Shown here in pieces: positions 33,822 through 45,544 of a DNA stretch of 64,000 nucleotides; position 1 is the first letter of the stretch; each line of letters begins with the position of its first letter. Source of the stretch: Sambucus nigra. Lineage: Eukaryota > Streptophyta > Magnoliopsida > Dipsacales > Adoxaceae. The position numbers and the translations under genes were made by a program. The stretch lies in assembly GCA_949130495.1 (NCBI GenBank), contig OX422222.1, positions 273,782,109 to 273,846,108 of the forward strand, given 5' to 3'. The notes below the pieces were generated by a model. The model was not told where the DNA came from. It saw only the letters and a list, made by a program, of their open reading frames with translations, and did no database searches.

Positions 33822-36800
33822 TGTGACACCCCGCCTAATTAAATTCCGGGCGATCACTTCTTTATTAAATTAAATCAAGGTAAACAGTTGGTTCATTTTC
33901 AGCATCACAGTCGATAAAATAAATTTTCCAATTTAACACCCTAAATAATTAAGCTAAGTGTCAAAAACATTTTCATACAAACTTTCCAAATTTTAATTAA
34001 AGAAAATATTTATTTATTTAAAACAACATTTCTACAATTAATAATCACACAACGATAAACCAAATAATATAATACATTCTCCAATCGAATGTCAACATAT
34101 GAAACAAAAGTCACAAATCCATACTGAATAAATCCCATAGAACAATACTGGAAATAACGGAAATATAAATGTCCCAATAACAAATGAAATGATGGAAAGG
34201 GCGACACATGCCCAATAATGAGAATGCTAGAAGTGGAGTCAATAAAGGAAGCCGTCTACGCAAGTGACCTGCAACTCCCACCTAAGCTGCATCACGTTCT
34301 TCTCAAGGAATCCTAAGCAAGACGCCCCTGTGGCTGGGCACCTGAAATATATACATATATATACAAGAGAGAGGGAGAAAAAGAAACGGGCCAGAGCCCG
34401 AAAGTGTGTTTGATTCTAAGATAAGTTTAACAAGTATTTAAATTGATACAGGCCAATGCAATAACATATTAGTGCGACACTCTCTTGAGAAAATCTCACC
34501 TCTCTTCTAATGTGCACACCTATCGCGCTAACTTTCCCCACGGTTTGTTTTATCATTTATCGCACTAGTCTTTCTAAAAGATTTAACTTATCTTAGATTA
34601 CTCGTAAGATTTACAATTCACGATTCCATTTAAAAAGATGCTTCAATTAGTAACCAAAGTTCTCCATTTTAACTTTATAAAATCAATAAAGTTTTCCAGT
34701 GACATATTATATTTTCTCAAAACAAGTATTCATAATTTAGTCCAGAATTATTCCTCACTTACTACGTTACAACAATAGTTTAAATTCCTCAATCCAGATA
34801 TATATATAAAGTACTCGTATAATTTATATATATATATATTCTAACAGCACCAACATATAAACTATGGTGTAGGCATGCTCTGCTTTATCAAAACAAGTAT
34901 TTGCAATTTTTAGTCATCAACCATGTCCTACATATCAAATCACGGTAGGTAGTTCCAAATTTCAGAATTTCATATATATATATTAACTACTCGTATAATA
35001 TATATTATAACAGCACCCCAACTAAATTATGGTGCGGGCATACTCTACTATCCAAAGCCCCATATCACTCATATTAAGGGGAATACATTCGAAATCACTC
35101 TCGAAATGTATTAACATACATACACAAACAATATTGAGGCGAAGAATAGATTCCAAGTCTCTAAGAGGACGGCACATGCCTGCGTCTCTTAGGACCGTCT
35201 GAACTATCACGTCGATAGCCTGTACCAAGGACATCTATCTTCTAGTGTACAAGTCAATATCCCCCATAAAGGTCCCATCGAGATAAGACTTATCCCAGCG
35301 CGGTAACCGCATGGATAGCAAGTAGCGTGGGCATGATTTCCACACATAGATAGTATATGCATACACAATCATATAACTATACTAACATTACCATATCAAT
35401 ATAAGGTAAATTCTCAATTCCCATAATTTCGACATTTCCATATTATCATTTTATTAGTATCGTGTATAAGGGTTCGTCTCTAACCTTAATTCGAAGTATA
35501 CTTCCATCTTATATTGTAACTCACATGGACTCTCTCTTCCCAAGTATAAAATTCAGCAGGTGTCCTTTTTATGTTCCAACGTAAACCTCTTATGTAACTT
35601 TCCCTTTAAAACAATAATTTAACCAACCTAAGGTAAATACCCCATAAATACCATCCTCGTCGAATATTAAAGATCCCAACATCTATTCATATACCCTACT
35701 GGTCCTCAATGTCTCCCAAATTATTTTATTAAGAATGCCCAATAATTATTTCACGATAAACTTAATTTAACTAATTAAACAAGGGAAATAGGAGTCTTCC
35801 AGGAGGGGTCGATCGATCGAAGCTTGGGGCTCAATCGATCGAACCTTCGATCGATCGAGGCTCTAGGCTCGATCGTTCGATCAAGCAGGTCTGGGGAAAT
35901 TTCTGCAGAATGCAGTTACGGGTTTCATCACCAAAATCATACCAAATCCATATTTTCAAGTTCCAATCATCCCAGAATTCTACTACTAACATTATAACAA
36001 TATATTAGATGATTCTAACGTAAGGCATGTACATCTACATCATTTAAACATGAATTTTCAACCTAAAATTATGTCCAATTATCAAGAACCCAAGAATTTT
36101 CTGAAACAGATTTCTAATGAATCTTTCTCCAGAATTTCTTCCTTATGATCACCAAATTTCGTGGTTTATTACCTCTACATGGCAAGGGTTTCCAGAATCA
36201 ACATATACATCAATTCTACATGGATTTTCCTATTAAAAATTGGGTTTTCTTCCATAGTTTCATCACAATTCATTCCTAAACTAATATGAAGATTGCATCA
36301 ACGAAAATAGCAAGTTTAAACACTTGCCTGGGATTTTGGTATTCTAATTCACGGCTGATTTTGGTATGGCTGCGTTCCTTGTCTCGCGATCTACGCGGTG
36401 GTGGTGGCGGCGGTGCAAACCGGCGACTTTTTGGCTTCGAATTGCCTTGGAGCTCTCTCCTCTCTTCTCCAATGGCCGTCACTTGATTTCTGGATATTCT
36501 AACCCTAAGAGTCTAACCTAATGGCTGATATAGGTTGCTAAAATTCGTGGGTTTAATTACCCAATTATGTAAAATGACTAAAATGCCCTCCCGGGGTACT
36601 AATTAGGCCTAAAAACGCCCCGAGACCCACACTAAACCCCCCTGTACACTTTTCTGACTATATCGACCCTTCTGAACGCGTTGGCGCACTCAAAAAGACC
36701 ATACGAACAACTTATAAAATATTCACTTTTTATATACCAAAATTAGTCCCGACGTGACACGGGCACGCCCCGACTTAAATTTACGAAATAGTCATTTAAT

Positions 36801-37002
36801 TCACTCATGACATACAATATGACCAATATAATATATATTACTTTGCTCATTAGTAATATTCAACCAATTTCCCATAATTACTAACTCTCGTCACGTTAAT
36901 AATTACAACATAATTAATTTTCGGATTTTTATTAAATAAATCATTCACATTAAATTTAATAAATCCCCAAATTAATATAGCATAAAAATACGGGGTATTA
37001 CA
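33822..37002 (-). mobile_element. Solo LTR, Tekay/Del-type (3.18 kb)
   Basis: Starts TGTGACACCCCGCC and ends CGGGGTATTACA, matching inverted termini of the TGTAACACCCCG class seen in other Tekay/Del LTRs in this window. It separates the antisense gene promoter of element 3 from its 3' region. Flanking five bases are TTTGC and TTTTC, an imperfect target duplication. No internal domains, so a solo LTR. Orientation is inferred from the GC-rich CCCCGCC end, which is the LTR 3' end in the 46432-62935 element. Two overlapping short proline-rich ORFs near 36276-36486 have no recognised homology. Confidence 0.65.
35811..35888. repeat. ATCGATCGA palindrome cluster
   Basis: Four to five near-perfect repeats of TCGATCGATCGA/ATCGATCGAA in 78 bases of the solo LTR. 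Confidence 0.85.
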
Positions 37003-37536
37003 TTTTCCTTCCTAAGCAAGTTCGATCTTTGGCGCCAAATTTTTCTTGTCAGACATATCCGGTAGCCCCCAACGAAAAAGATATCCCAACGGTTAAAAAA
37101 AAAGCTACGATGTCCCCTCCCCACAAGTCCAAACGTCATTTAAATAGTAACTCGGCTACATTGGGGAGACTTTCTGCTTTTTTGAACATAGCGAAGCATT
37201 ACAAGGGAGAATTTCACTTGCCAAGAATCAAAATGAGTATTTGAGAAGGTTAGCAGGCCTTTTGGGAGAATTTCAAATAATAAAGCTAGAACGGTTGAAG
37301 CGCAGTATAAGGAAAAAGTGGCGATGTCCCTTCGTCAAAGCCCCAACAAGTCGTAGTTCTTCGGCTCAGGTACATCGGGGAGAATTTTACTTTTTCCTGG
37401 AGATTATAACGTTGTGGTTCTAACGAAGGAAAGGTGGCCAGAATTTTTTCACGCAGAGAAGGTTCATCGGAATAAGAAGTTTCGTGCAGACATTTCTTGT
37501 TCCAACAAATCTCTCCACGGAGGGGAAAATATAAAT
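37003..37536 (+). other. 3' non-coding region and polypurine tract of element 3
   Basis: Two diverged direct repeats share GCGATGTCCC, TACATCGGGGAGA and similar phrases. ACGGAGGGGAAAA at 37518-37530 is a candidate polypurine tract before the LTR. Confidence 0.5.
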
Positions 37537-38329
37537 GGGGCTTGAAGGTAATCCTAAGATTAGGGATAATTCCCTTATTTGCAACAATGTTTGGGATTAA
37601 GGCACCGAGGTAGCTCAGGGTGGAAGCTCAAGCTTAACAACTCATACTTTAGCTTGTTGTGTTGCTTAGTCATATTGAGTTGTTTATATTGACTACGAGC
37701 TATAATGGTTGTAATAATGTAACAAAAATAATAAATGAGTTTGTGTGAGGTCAAAAGGTACTTGCAAGAGACCAGGCTTGGCAGGGCCTGGGAGAGCTTT
37801 CATGCTCTATCGAATGACCTCGTCGTGGGAACTTTATAGGGACTTGGTTGAGAGGACTGATAAGTGAGGTACCGTTGGGGCTTGTCTTGACCATCTTAGA
37901 TACACCTGGTAAAACACCAAAGGACCCTGACCGTGGAACCTCGGGCGGAGCAGCTTGGAGTTCCATCGGGCGTTGAGTTGTGAACCAAATAGCCCTATAC
38001 TTAATTTCACATCTACTTTAGGTGATGTCAGTAGCCAGCTAAACAATGTCAGACCTGCACTTGAGTAAACCACTGTGGTATTTTGGGCAGTCAGGGAGTT
38101 GGTGAGCCACCGCTGCGATAATAGCCCCCTGACACACAGTGGTTAGACAGAAGGCATGTCTTGGCATTTAATGTTTATGACGTGGAGACAACTAGTGCAT
38201 CAGGTATTTAATGTTTGTGACATAAAGTATGAGGGAGGTCTTTCACAGGCATTGATTACTGAGTTACCTCGGGGGTGGTGTGGGGGCTATTTAAGGACCC
38301 CAACCGCCCACTACACCAAATCTGCCAAT

Positions 38330-38541
38330 TTGTCAAGGTCATTGACCTTGACAAATCCACCTTGTCAAGGTCAATGACCGTGACATTTCGAGGCGAGACA
38401 ACTTTTTTTATCACGGTCGTGTCACGGTCATTGACCTTGACACAAAACTCACGTTTTGTGTCACGGTCGTGTCAAGGTCAATGACCGTGACTAAGCCGTG
38501 ACCCTTTTTTAAAAAAATTGTCACGGTCATTGACCGTGACA
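38330..38541. repeat. Subterminal repeats, left end of copy B
   Basis: Inverted GTCAAGGTCA/GTCACGGTCA half-sites, about ten, forming palindromes at roughly 38332, 38361, 38412, 38460 and 38519. Confidence 0.88.
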
Positions 38542-38781
38542 ATTCTGGGCAGAATTTAAAAAAAATCTGCTGGGCAGTATGGCCACCGCCACTACCCAGC
38601 AGTATATTTGTACCTGTTATAGCAACGTTGTACCTGTTTCAAACATCATATATCCAACACAAACTAAAGATATGCAAATATATATTCATGACGATATAAT
38701 CCAAATATTCAAAGTAAAAATAATATACATGACGATATAATCCAAATATAATTAAAATGGACAAACTTAAAAATAATGTTA

Positions 38782-40525
38782 CTACATGTCTTGGATAAAA
38801 CTGAGGAGGTGAGTAGGCCACACGACATACGAATTGACGCACCCACTAATATACGTCGTGCCGCATTGTTCGCGCAACCACAATAGGGAGTTCTCCTTCC
38901 CGGGTATGACATGCGTGACGAGCACCCTGGACTCCATCTCTTGAAGCACACGTCCATGGACTATTCCACCCTCGACGATATTCGGGTCCCTCAACCCCCG
39001 CCCTATCCGTTGGCCATCAAATACGTCCAATATGAACACGCTCGGCCAACCAATTGTCGAAAATGGTCTGTTGGAGGGCGTCAAATAGGGAAGTGGATCG
39101 TCGAAGTACGAACCTGTCGGTAATGAAGCAGCGAGGTCCACATCCTCGTCATCCTGCGCCTCGTCCTCCCGTACCTCCTCCTCCACCGCCTTCTCCTTCT
39201 CCTTCCCTTTCCCTTTCCCTTTACGGTCTCCACCCAACACACGCTTCATGAATGCGTACATATCTTGGACCGTCGCCTCCAAACGGGACAGCTTCGCGTC
39301 GTGTGAATCCACCGTTCGAGCCAACCCGATGTCGCTCGTCTCCAATCCGATGATCCTAGATTTGGCCACCCGCGAGCTCACTCCCCTTGTCCTCCCCTTG
39401 CGATCAGAGCCAAGAACTTGGCTGAGTGCGTCTGTGGACAAAGATGCCTTGTCGGCATCAGACTGCGACTCATGTACTTCCTTAAGCTTTGCCTGAAACG
39501 ACAAAAAGCACATGATTAGTAAAATAAGTAAACTAAAAAATTATAACGTAATTAACAATAATTAAACTGTCGGATTACTTACAATCGTGACCTCGATGCT
39601 CGGGGACACCTCCTTGTCCTTCCCCTTCTTCGTCCGAAGAGCCACATAAGTATCGAGCCTATGTGGCTTACCCCCTGGCCCACTCCCTACCCCCTGAAAT
39701 AAAATAAACTAAAGTAAAATTAGTATCGGCCGCGCAAAGTAAAATAATATCCAATAATATATTTCTGTAGTTATAGATAAATTAAATCTTACCTGCATCC
39801 TATGCTCCACCTCAGCGTAAGAGGTCCGGCCGGAGTAGTGAACGTACGTCTTTTTAGCCCGATTTTCCCTCCCCGATTGGCGAGATGCCAATTGTCGATC
39901 CTCGATCTCATTGTCAATGAACTTTTGCCATTGTGCCAATGAGATTGGCTCCTTGGGCGGGACGGATCCGCGCCATTGCAAAATGGACTCTCGTGTTTTT
40001 CCAAAGTACCATGTCCGCATATTTTTCTTCCACGTCTTGTGTTGCTCCCTCAACTGCTCCAAGACGGAATCGCATAGCTTTGGATCCAAGTTGAATTGTT
40101 CCTGTCCAACAAATACAATATTAGTTGCGAATAAATATAAATATAAATATAAATATAAATATAAATATAAATATAAATATAAATATAAATATAAATATAA
40201 ATATAAATATAAATATAAATAGAAATTGAAATTGAAATTGAAATTGAAATATTCATATAAATATTACCTGTAGTGCCGCCCAAACAGCTAACTTGAGCTC
40301 ATATGGCACCTCCTTCCAACTCATAAATCTCGGCCCGATGACCGTCTTTAGCAGCTCGAGGGATCTCGCTAATAGCTCCGACTTGTTTTCCACGGTAATC
40401 CCAAATTTTCCATATTTGGGGAGCCTAGGGGCGGAGGAGCCCTCGTCGCCTTCGCTACCACCGAACCCAGACGACATCATCATAAACAGCATCATCATCT
40501 TCGCCTTAACATCTGAAGGAGACAT
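38782..40525 (-). CDS. tnpA-like CACTA accessory protein (Transposase_24), apparently intact
   Basis: Four exons on the minus strand: 40525-40268, 40101-39793, 39693-39583 and 39492-38782. Every intron starts GT and ends AG, all exon borders are phase 0, and the joined frame has 1,389 bases with no internal stop (462 residues). Exon 1 starts MSPSDVKAKMMMLF. Exon 2 has KTWKKNMRTWYFGKTRES and GRENRAKKTYVHYSGRTSY. Exon 3 has GGKPHRLDTYVALRTKKGK. This order is that of the plant CACTA family PF03004 (Transposase_24). Exon 4 has a helical, charged segment (SDADKASLSTDALSQVLGSD), a Lys/Glu-rich stretch and VTHVIPGKENSLLWLREQCG. By analogy with En/Spm TNPA it should bind the subterminal palindromes and help transposition or regulate the promoter; it has no DDE catalytic domain. 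Whether it is expressed cannot be seen. Confidence 0.85.
40129..40222. repeat. (ATAAAT)n hexanucleotide array in intron 1
   Basis: About 15 perfect ATAAAT units in intron 1 of the copy B gene. Copy A has about four at 19917-19938. Confidence 0.95.
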
Positions 40526-40806
40526 TTTTGCTGTAAAAAAAATGTTATTAGTACAGATAAAAAAAGAATGTTAATAGTACAGATTTCGTTTTACCTAATT
40601 GAATTAATTGAATTAATAGTACAGATAAAAAAATGTTCCGTCTATATTATAACGTATGTGTAAGTTCCGTCAATACCATTTCGTTTCAATTTTGTAATAT
40701 TATGTTTTTTTCAAATATTTTAAAAGTTATTAAATGGGTGCCCCACCCCCACACCCATCCCCTGCCCCCCTCCCCCCGCCACACACACATGCACACCTAC
40801 GCACCT

Positions 40807-40840
<34 letters not shown>

Positions 40841-41623
40841 CCCACCCCTACCCACCCCCACCCCCACCCCCTCCCCCCACCACGACCGTGACAACTACAT
40901 ATATTGTTTATCAATAAAATTATGACATGAGATAATTATAATTGTAGCATAAATTTCATTATCATAAAGGGATAAATCCAACCAAGTACAGAGATTCTAC
41001 AAATTAAAGTGAGAATTAAATTTAAGACTTTCTAACAACATGCATGTATATGGATTCTAACTAATGATATTCCTAAAAACATACAATTGGCAACATTTTG
41101 TGAATTTACTAAACTTTATATAATATTATCAAATTCTGTTAAAACATTATCTAGGGTTTTACCTAATTGAATTAATTTCATGAATAAAATTATTATCAAT
41201 TTAAATGAAAATATCAATTATTATCCAATATTTTTGAATGAAATATTTATTTTGAATGAAAATATCAATTTATTATCCAATTATTATCCAACTATTATCA
41301 ATTATTTATTTTGAATGTATATAATATCCAAAAAAATAAATGTAAATAATATTCAAAACCCCACCCACCCCCACCCCCACCTCCACCCCCTCCCGATGTT
41401 TATTATCCAATTATTATCCAACTATTATCAATTATTTATAAAATTGATGTCTACTTTTAGTGTTGTGTAATATTATGTTTTTTCCAAATATTTAAAGAGT
41501 TATTAAATGGGTACCCCACTCCCACCCCCACCCCCTGCCCCCCTCTCGATGTTTATTATCCAACTATTATCAATTATTTATAAAATTGATGTCTACACAC
41601 ACGCACACCTATGCACCTACGCG
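40526..41623. other. Upstream region of copy B gene
   Basis: AT-rich DNA with C-rich patches at 40739-40881, 41359-41394 and 41513-41546. Part (roughly 40883-41280) is nearly identical to 60488-60890 in copy C. The phrase TATTATCCAACTATTATCAATTATTTAT is repeated (described in parts: TATTATCCAACTATTATC at ~41288, 41410 and 41556). No coding sequence. Confidence 0.6.
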
Positions 41624-41803
41624 CAAAGACGAAGCTATATTGTGGCCAAAGGGGGCCATGGCCCCCCTTTAGAATTTCAAAGCCTTGATAGGTTTGATGG
41701 CTCCTAATAGTTAACAAGTTACATTTTATAACTTAAAATATTATGGCAAGTTAAATGATGGTGTGCTAACCCTCAAAAAAGTTTGATTTTATATACATGT
41801 GTG

Positions 41804-41838
<35 letters not shown>

Positions 41839-42397
41839 GTGTTTTAAGCAATTTTAATTTTACTTTTTATGTTTTATGAATTTATATACCACGGGTAAAT
41901 TATTTCAATAACTTATTATTTTGTTGTAAATTTATTATAAATCTTTACTCTAATTAAATTTAGAGGTGGTAATTTAAGTGTGTTATACAAGAACTTATAC
42001 AAAACCATATATAATTATGAAAATATATTTGTCACTTTTTCTACACGGTAAGCAATGAAATATGATTATATGTGTCATATATAAGTAAAATCGGAGTTTA
42101 TTATTTGTGTTTTTTGATCATGTCAATTTTTTTTTGGTTCGTAAAAAAGGATCAACCTTAATTCACTAACTTCGTATTGCATGCAAGTCGTCTTAGTATA
42201 TTCGTCAAAAATAATTTTCACTAATTAAATTAAATTCATCATATATTACTGAAATCGAGATAAAACCCTAAGCCAAAATTAGTCAACAATCAAACCGATC
42301 AAAACAAAATCGACTAAAATTGGTTCGGTCAACCAACCATAATGTGTCTAGCTGTCCGGCCGGCCCCCTCTAAGTGTAATTCTTGGCTTTGTCCCTG
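41624..42397. mobile_element. hAT-like non-autonomous element (774 bp, TSD CCTACGCG)
   Basis: Flanked by the 8-bp direct repeat CCTACGCG (41616-41623 and 42398-42405). Termini CAAAGACGAAGC and (inverse of the right end) CAGGGACAAAGC form a short imperfect inverted repeat, followed on both sides by GGGGGCC runs. An 8-bp duplication and CA-starting inverted repeats point to hAT. Interior is AT-rich with a (TA)n tract at 41807-41833 and no ORF. Confidence 0.65.
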
Positions 42398-42405
42398 CCT
42401 ACGCG

Positions 42406-42682
42406 CGCGCGCACACACACACACACACACCCCACCCCACCCCCTGCCCCCCTCCACCACCACCCCCCCACCACACACCACCACACACACACCCCACCCC
42501 ACCCCACCCCCTGCCCCCCTCCACCACCCCCTCCCCCACCACACACCACCACACACACACACACACACCCCACCCCACCCCACCCCCTGCCCCCCTCCAC
42601 CACCGCCCTGCCCCCACACTGCCCCACCCCGCCCCACCCCTACCCCAACCCTGCCCCACCCCCCACACACGCACACACATAC
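42406..42682. repeat. C-rich minisatellite of copy B
   Basis: Three to four units of the (CA)n-CCCCACCCC-TGCCCCCCTCCACCACC type, as in copy A but shorter. Followed by TATATATA and (GA)n at 42738-42811. Confidence 0.92.
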
Positions 42683-42867
42683 CCACATATATATATACAC
42701 ATACACACATAAATATACACACAAATATATATATAAATGGAAGAGAGAGAGAGAGAAAATCGACTTGAAAGTAGAGAGAGAGAGAGCAGCGTCGAGAGAG
42801 AGAGAGAGAGGGAGGGAACGACGGTAGGGAAAAAAGAAGGGGGTGGGGTTTTGGCTGTAAATATTAT

Positions 42868-43070
42868 CACGGTCGTGTCAAGGTCTTTGACCGTGACAAC
42901 TATTTAAATTATTGTCACGGTCATTGACCGTGACACAACCGTGACAAGTAAATTTATCACGGTCTTGTCACGATCAATGACCGTGACAATTAGTTGTCAC
43001 GGTCGTGTCAAGGTGAATGACCATGATATAAAACGAGTGTTTTTTGTCACGGTCAATGACCTTGACAAGG
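42868..43070. repeat. Subterminal repeats, right end of copy B
   Basis: Palindromic GTCACGGTCA pairs at about 42868, 42916, 42958, 42996 and 43048. Confidence 0.88.
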
Positions 43071-43757
43071 TTGGCCGGCTGAAAGGTGACAATTTGCCCA
43101 TTTTGGTGTAGTGGCCTTTGAGGAGAGGATGATCTTTTGAGAGTTCAGAAGTTATTACTAGAGATAATACACATCAAAGAGAGTTATTACGAACCAGAGG
43201 TTTTACTCACAGACCATTGTCATTTGTTACGAAGCTTTTAATACTTGACAGAGATTCTTGAGGGTTTTTGGTGTGTTTTCCTGCCTACCAAGGTGTATCC
43301 ATGGTGCTTACTTCTCTCTCCCTCTAGCTAAGTTACTCCTAAGTTCATTACTATCTTTTGAGTTATACATGAGAGACTTGTGAGTTTAAACTGAGTCTAT
43401 TTTAATTAAGTTTGTGTTTTCATGTCCTACCATTAATCCAAGGTTTTGGATAATTAACTTATCATTACCATACTCAAAAGAGGTTATGCCTCCATCCCAT
43501 CTAAACTACCCTTTTACACTAGTATAGGTTGTACTTCTTCATTTGGTTATTTTATTTCATATCGAAAATGTATGGGCATAAGATCGAGAGTTGTATTTAT
43601 ATCAGTTTGTTTTTACCTTTACGTTATGGATGTTATATGGTGATTTAGTTTTGCATGTATGTATTAATTTAGTTTTGGTTAAAATGTTTTTATTTATTGT
43701 GAATTTTGGTAAAGTACAAAGACTATTTCTGTTTCGTAGTGCTGATAATGGTATAAA

Positions 43758-44640
43758 TTATGGATGAGACCCATCTTCGACGTATTGTGCCTGACCAACA
43801 TTTACAAGAGAAAATGAGGGTTTAACAGGTTTAGATGGACCACAAACCTCTTCCTTTAGAAGCTCCAAACGGGGGATTTTATCCACTGGTCGAGCAATAA
43901 AGATGATAGTGGTATTCTTGTATTCAAGCAAATATGCCACCGTGTGAGGATTCTCACCGTCAGAGAGCCTCTCCCTAACTTTTTAAGCTTTCAACATGTC
44001 AACAACCTTTAGCTCATAAGGGGTAGGCTCTTGGTTCTTATCCTTCGCTATAAAAGAAGAAGAAAAAGAAATAAAATCAGAAAAAATAAATAAGAGGAAC
44101 GAGCAAGCGAAAAACTAAGAAAGAGATAGTGATATCAACCTATATATTCCTCCCCAAAGGTAGGGATCCGAGGTCCCCTGTACCTTATGCCCTCAAATAG
44201 GGGAAAATATTGCCAATTCCTAGGAATGAAGCCTTGGTTCCTATAGTCCTTGTGGGAATCAGGAAAATTCACCACGAGGACTCTGTCATCACTCCTCACC
44301 TTCAAATATAAGATGCTTTCACTTGTGCGTAAAAATACATAACAATAGTATATTTCAGCGAGCCCTAAGACGATTTCATATAATTCATTTATTCTATGTA
44401 CCCCATTTACAATTTTCCAAACATTTGGTGTACACTATACAAGAATGATGTCAAAATATTTGAAGAATCTTAGGAAGAGAGTGGGGGGAAATGTCAAACC
44501 CCCCAGAGAAGTTAAAAGAGTATGAATCCAGTGACCATCATCCAGGGTACGAACATTTTTAGGAACTGGGGGAACTAAATATCTACCCAATTAGAGATAT
44601 TATAACACTTTCTCAACACAAAAACTAACTTGTTATCAAG
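43758..44640 (-). pseudogene. Antisense Transposase_28-like gene of element 4 (partial)
   Basis: Reading leftward from about 44640: YLVPPVPKNVRTLDDGHW, FPPTLFLRFFKYFDIILV, one stop, CTPNVWKIVNGVHRINELY, YVFLRTSESILYLKVRSD, then IPRNWQYFPLFEGIRYRG and FGEEYIG before a GT at about 44137. A second exon (about 44048-43758) gives EPTPYELKVVDMLKA, one stop, and VAYLLEYKNTTIIF, ending at 43758. The succession of an FP..FLR segment, a PN.W.I..G segment and a NW..YF segment parallels the Transposase_28-type antisense gene of element 2, but identity is low. It lies between an unseen pol and the LTR at 45083, on the strand opposite that LTR. Function unknown, decayed. Confidence 0.55.
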
Positions 44641-45065
44641 TCTCTCCATTAGTACGATAAAATAAGGGAAACCCTAGCTATAGTTACAAACTAATTTGGA
44701 GAAGAAGAAGAAATGAGAAAGTGAAGACAATAACTTACAAGTATTGACGAAGCTTTGAGAGAGCACATAAGAAGAAGAACTCCGATTTTAAAGCAGAGAA
44801 CATGAGAGGAAGCTTAGAGGAAAAGTGTATGCAAGAATGACCAAGATTAGTGAACTGACGGTTAAGTTACACACAAGCAAGTTTCAAATATCTCAAATTA
44901 TGAGTCGCGCTTCCAAGGAAGATCTCAACACTTCATTTTCTCCTAAGGATAGGCGTATCCCCATCAATCCTCATGAATTACAAATGCGCCACGCCAGTTT
45001 TTACACTGTTCCAAGCCTTGGGCCTTGGACTCGCTTAAAATCTATTGGCCCAAACTATCACCCCA
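44641..45065. other. Upstream region of element 4 antisense gene
   Basis: No convincing coding sequence. A 112-residue open frame on the + strand (44825-45163) crosses the LTR border and has no recognised domain, so I do not call it a gene. Minus-strand GCTTTAAAATCGG near 44772-44784 is a possible TATA region. Confidence 0.4.
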
Positions 45066-45480
45066 AAGATTTTAGGGGCAATTGTGGTTACCCATTTAAC
45101 ATGGCCCATGAGTGTAACCGACCATCTCTAATCAATCAAAGCACTGCCCGACCCAAATCATGATTTAATCCACAAACGAGTATTTAAATACACTAGAACA
45201 CTTATGGATATTATCAAATCATTTACTAATAATCTTGGAACGGATAACCAGGTACTCCTTGATAGATTCATTTGTTCATTTGAGTTATTTTTACAACTCA
45301 ATCTCTAGTATGATTCATTTATAAATTGTACACCCTGACCTGGGACAAAAGGATGTAACCTGGAATATTGAGAGACACTATAATAAAACAATAACCTCTC
45401 ACTCGACGTAGACAAGTTTCCGAACAACGTATATCGGTATTGTGTGATCTTTACTTTCCTTTCTTTGTAATTGATTTCGT
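45066..45480 (+). mobile_element. Polypurine tract and 3' LTR of element 4
   Basis: AAGATTTTAGGGGCAAT (45066-45082) is followed by TGTGGTTACCC, a plausible LTR start at 45083. A TATTTAAATA box lies at 45181-45190. The LTR 3' end is obscured by a microsatellite. Short (~0.4 kb) compared with the other LTRs here. Confidence 0.5.
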
Positions 45481-45482
45481 GG

Positions 45483-45486
<4 letters not shown>

Positions 45487-45541
<55 letters not shown>
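45487..45541. repeat. (TA)n(GA)n microsatellite
   Basis: About 10 TA followed by about 17 GA dinucleotides. Confidence 0.95.

Positions 45542-45544
<3 letters not shown>

Larger units (their letters stand above)
25020..37536 (+). mobile_element. Tat-lineage Ty3/gypsy retrotransposon, element 3 (internal part, + strand)
   Basis: Pre-RT linker, reverse transcriptase, two RNase H domains and a deleted integrase on the + strand (25020-28551), then an antisense PMD gene (33655-28829), then a 3' non-coding region leading to an LTR near 37537. A solo LTR of a different family interrupts it at 33822-37002. Gag and protease are missing at the left junction. Coding regions contain many stops. Confidence 0.8.
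38309..43113 (-). mobile_element. CACTA transposon copy B (4,805 bp, TSD GCC)
   Basis: Begins CACTACACCAAATCTGCC and ends ...TTTTGGTGTAGTG, with GCC at 38306-38308 and again at 43114-43116. Carries an apparently intact four-exon tnpA-like gene, subterminal palindromes, C-rich arrays and a 774-bp hAT-like insertion. Lacks tnpD. It sits 15 bases past the TATA-like box of the element 3 LTR. Confidence 0.95.
37537..43750 (+). mobile_element. 3' LTR of element 3, split by CACTA copy B
   Basis: Left part 37537-38308, right part 43114-~43750; joined length about 1.4 kb. GGGGGCTATTTAAGGACCCC around 38283-38302 contains a TATA-like box in plus orientation. Two copies of TTTAATGTTTGTGAC-like repeats lie at 38165 and 38207. 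Both outer borders are approximate. Confidence 0.55.

Noticed and set aside
36276..36486. Overlapping short ORFs, one with a Pro6 run, in the solo LTR
   Set aside because: Short, no homologous domain, and inside an LTR.
40050..40283. Ile/Ser/Tyr-rich 77-codon frame
   Set aside because: Translation of the ATAAAT repeat in the tnpA intron.
44825..45163. 112-codon frame on the + strand
   Set aside because: Crosses the polypurine tract and LTR start; no domain recognised.
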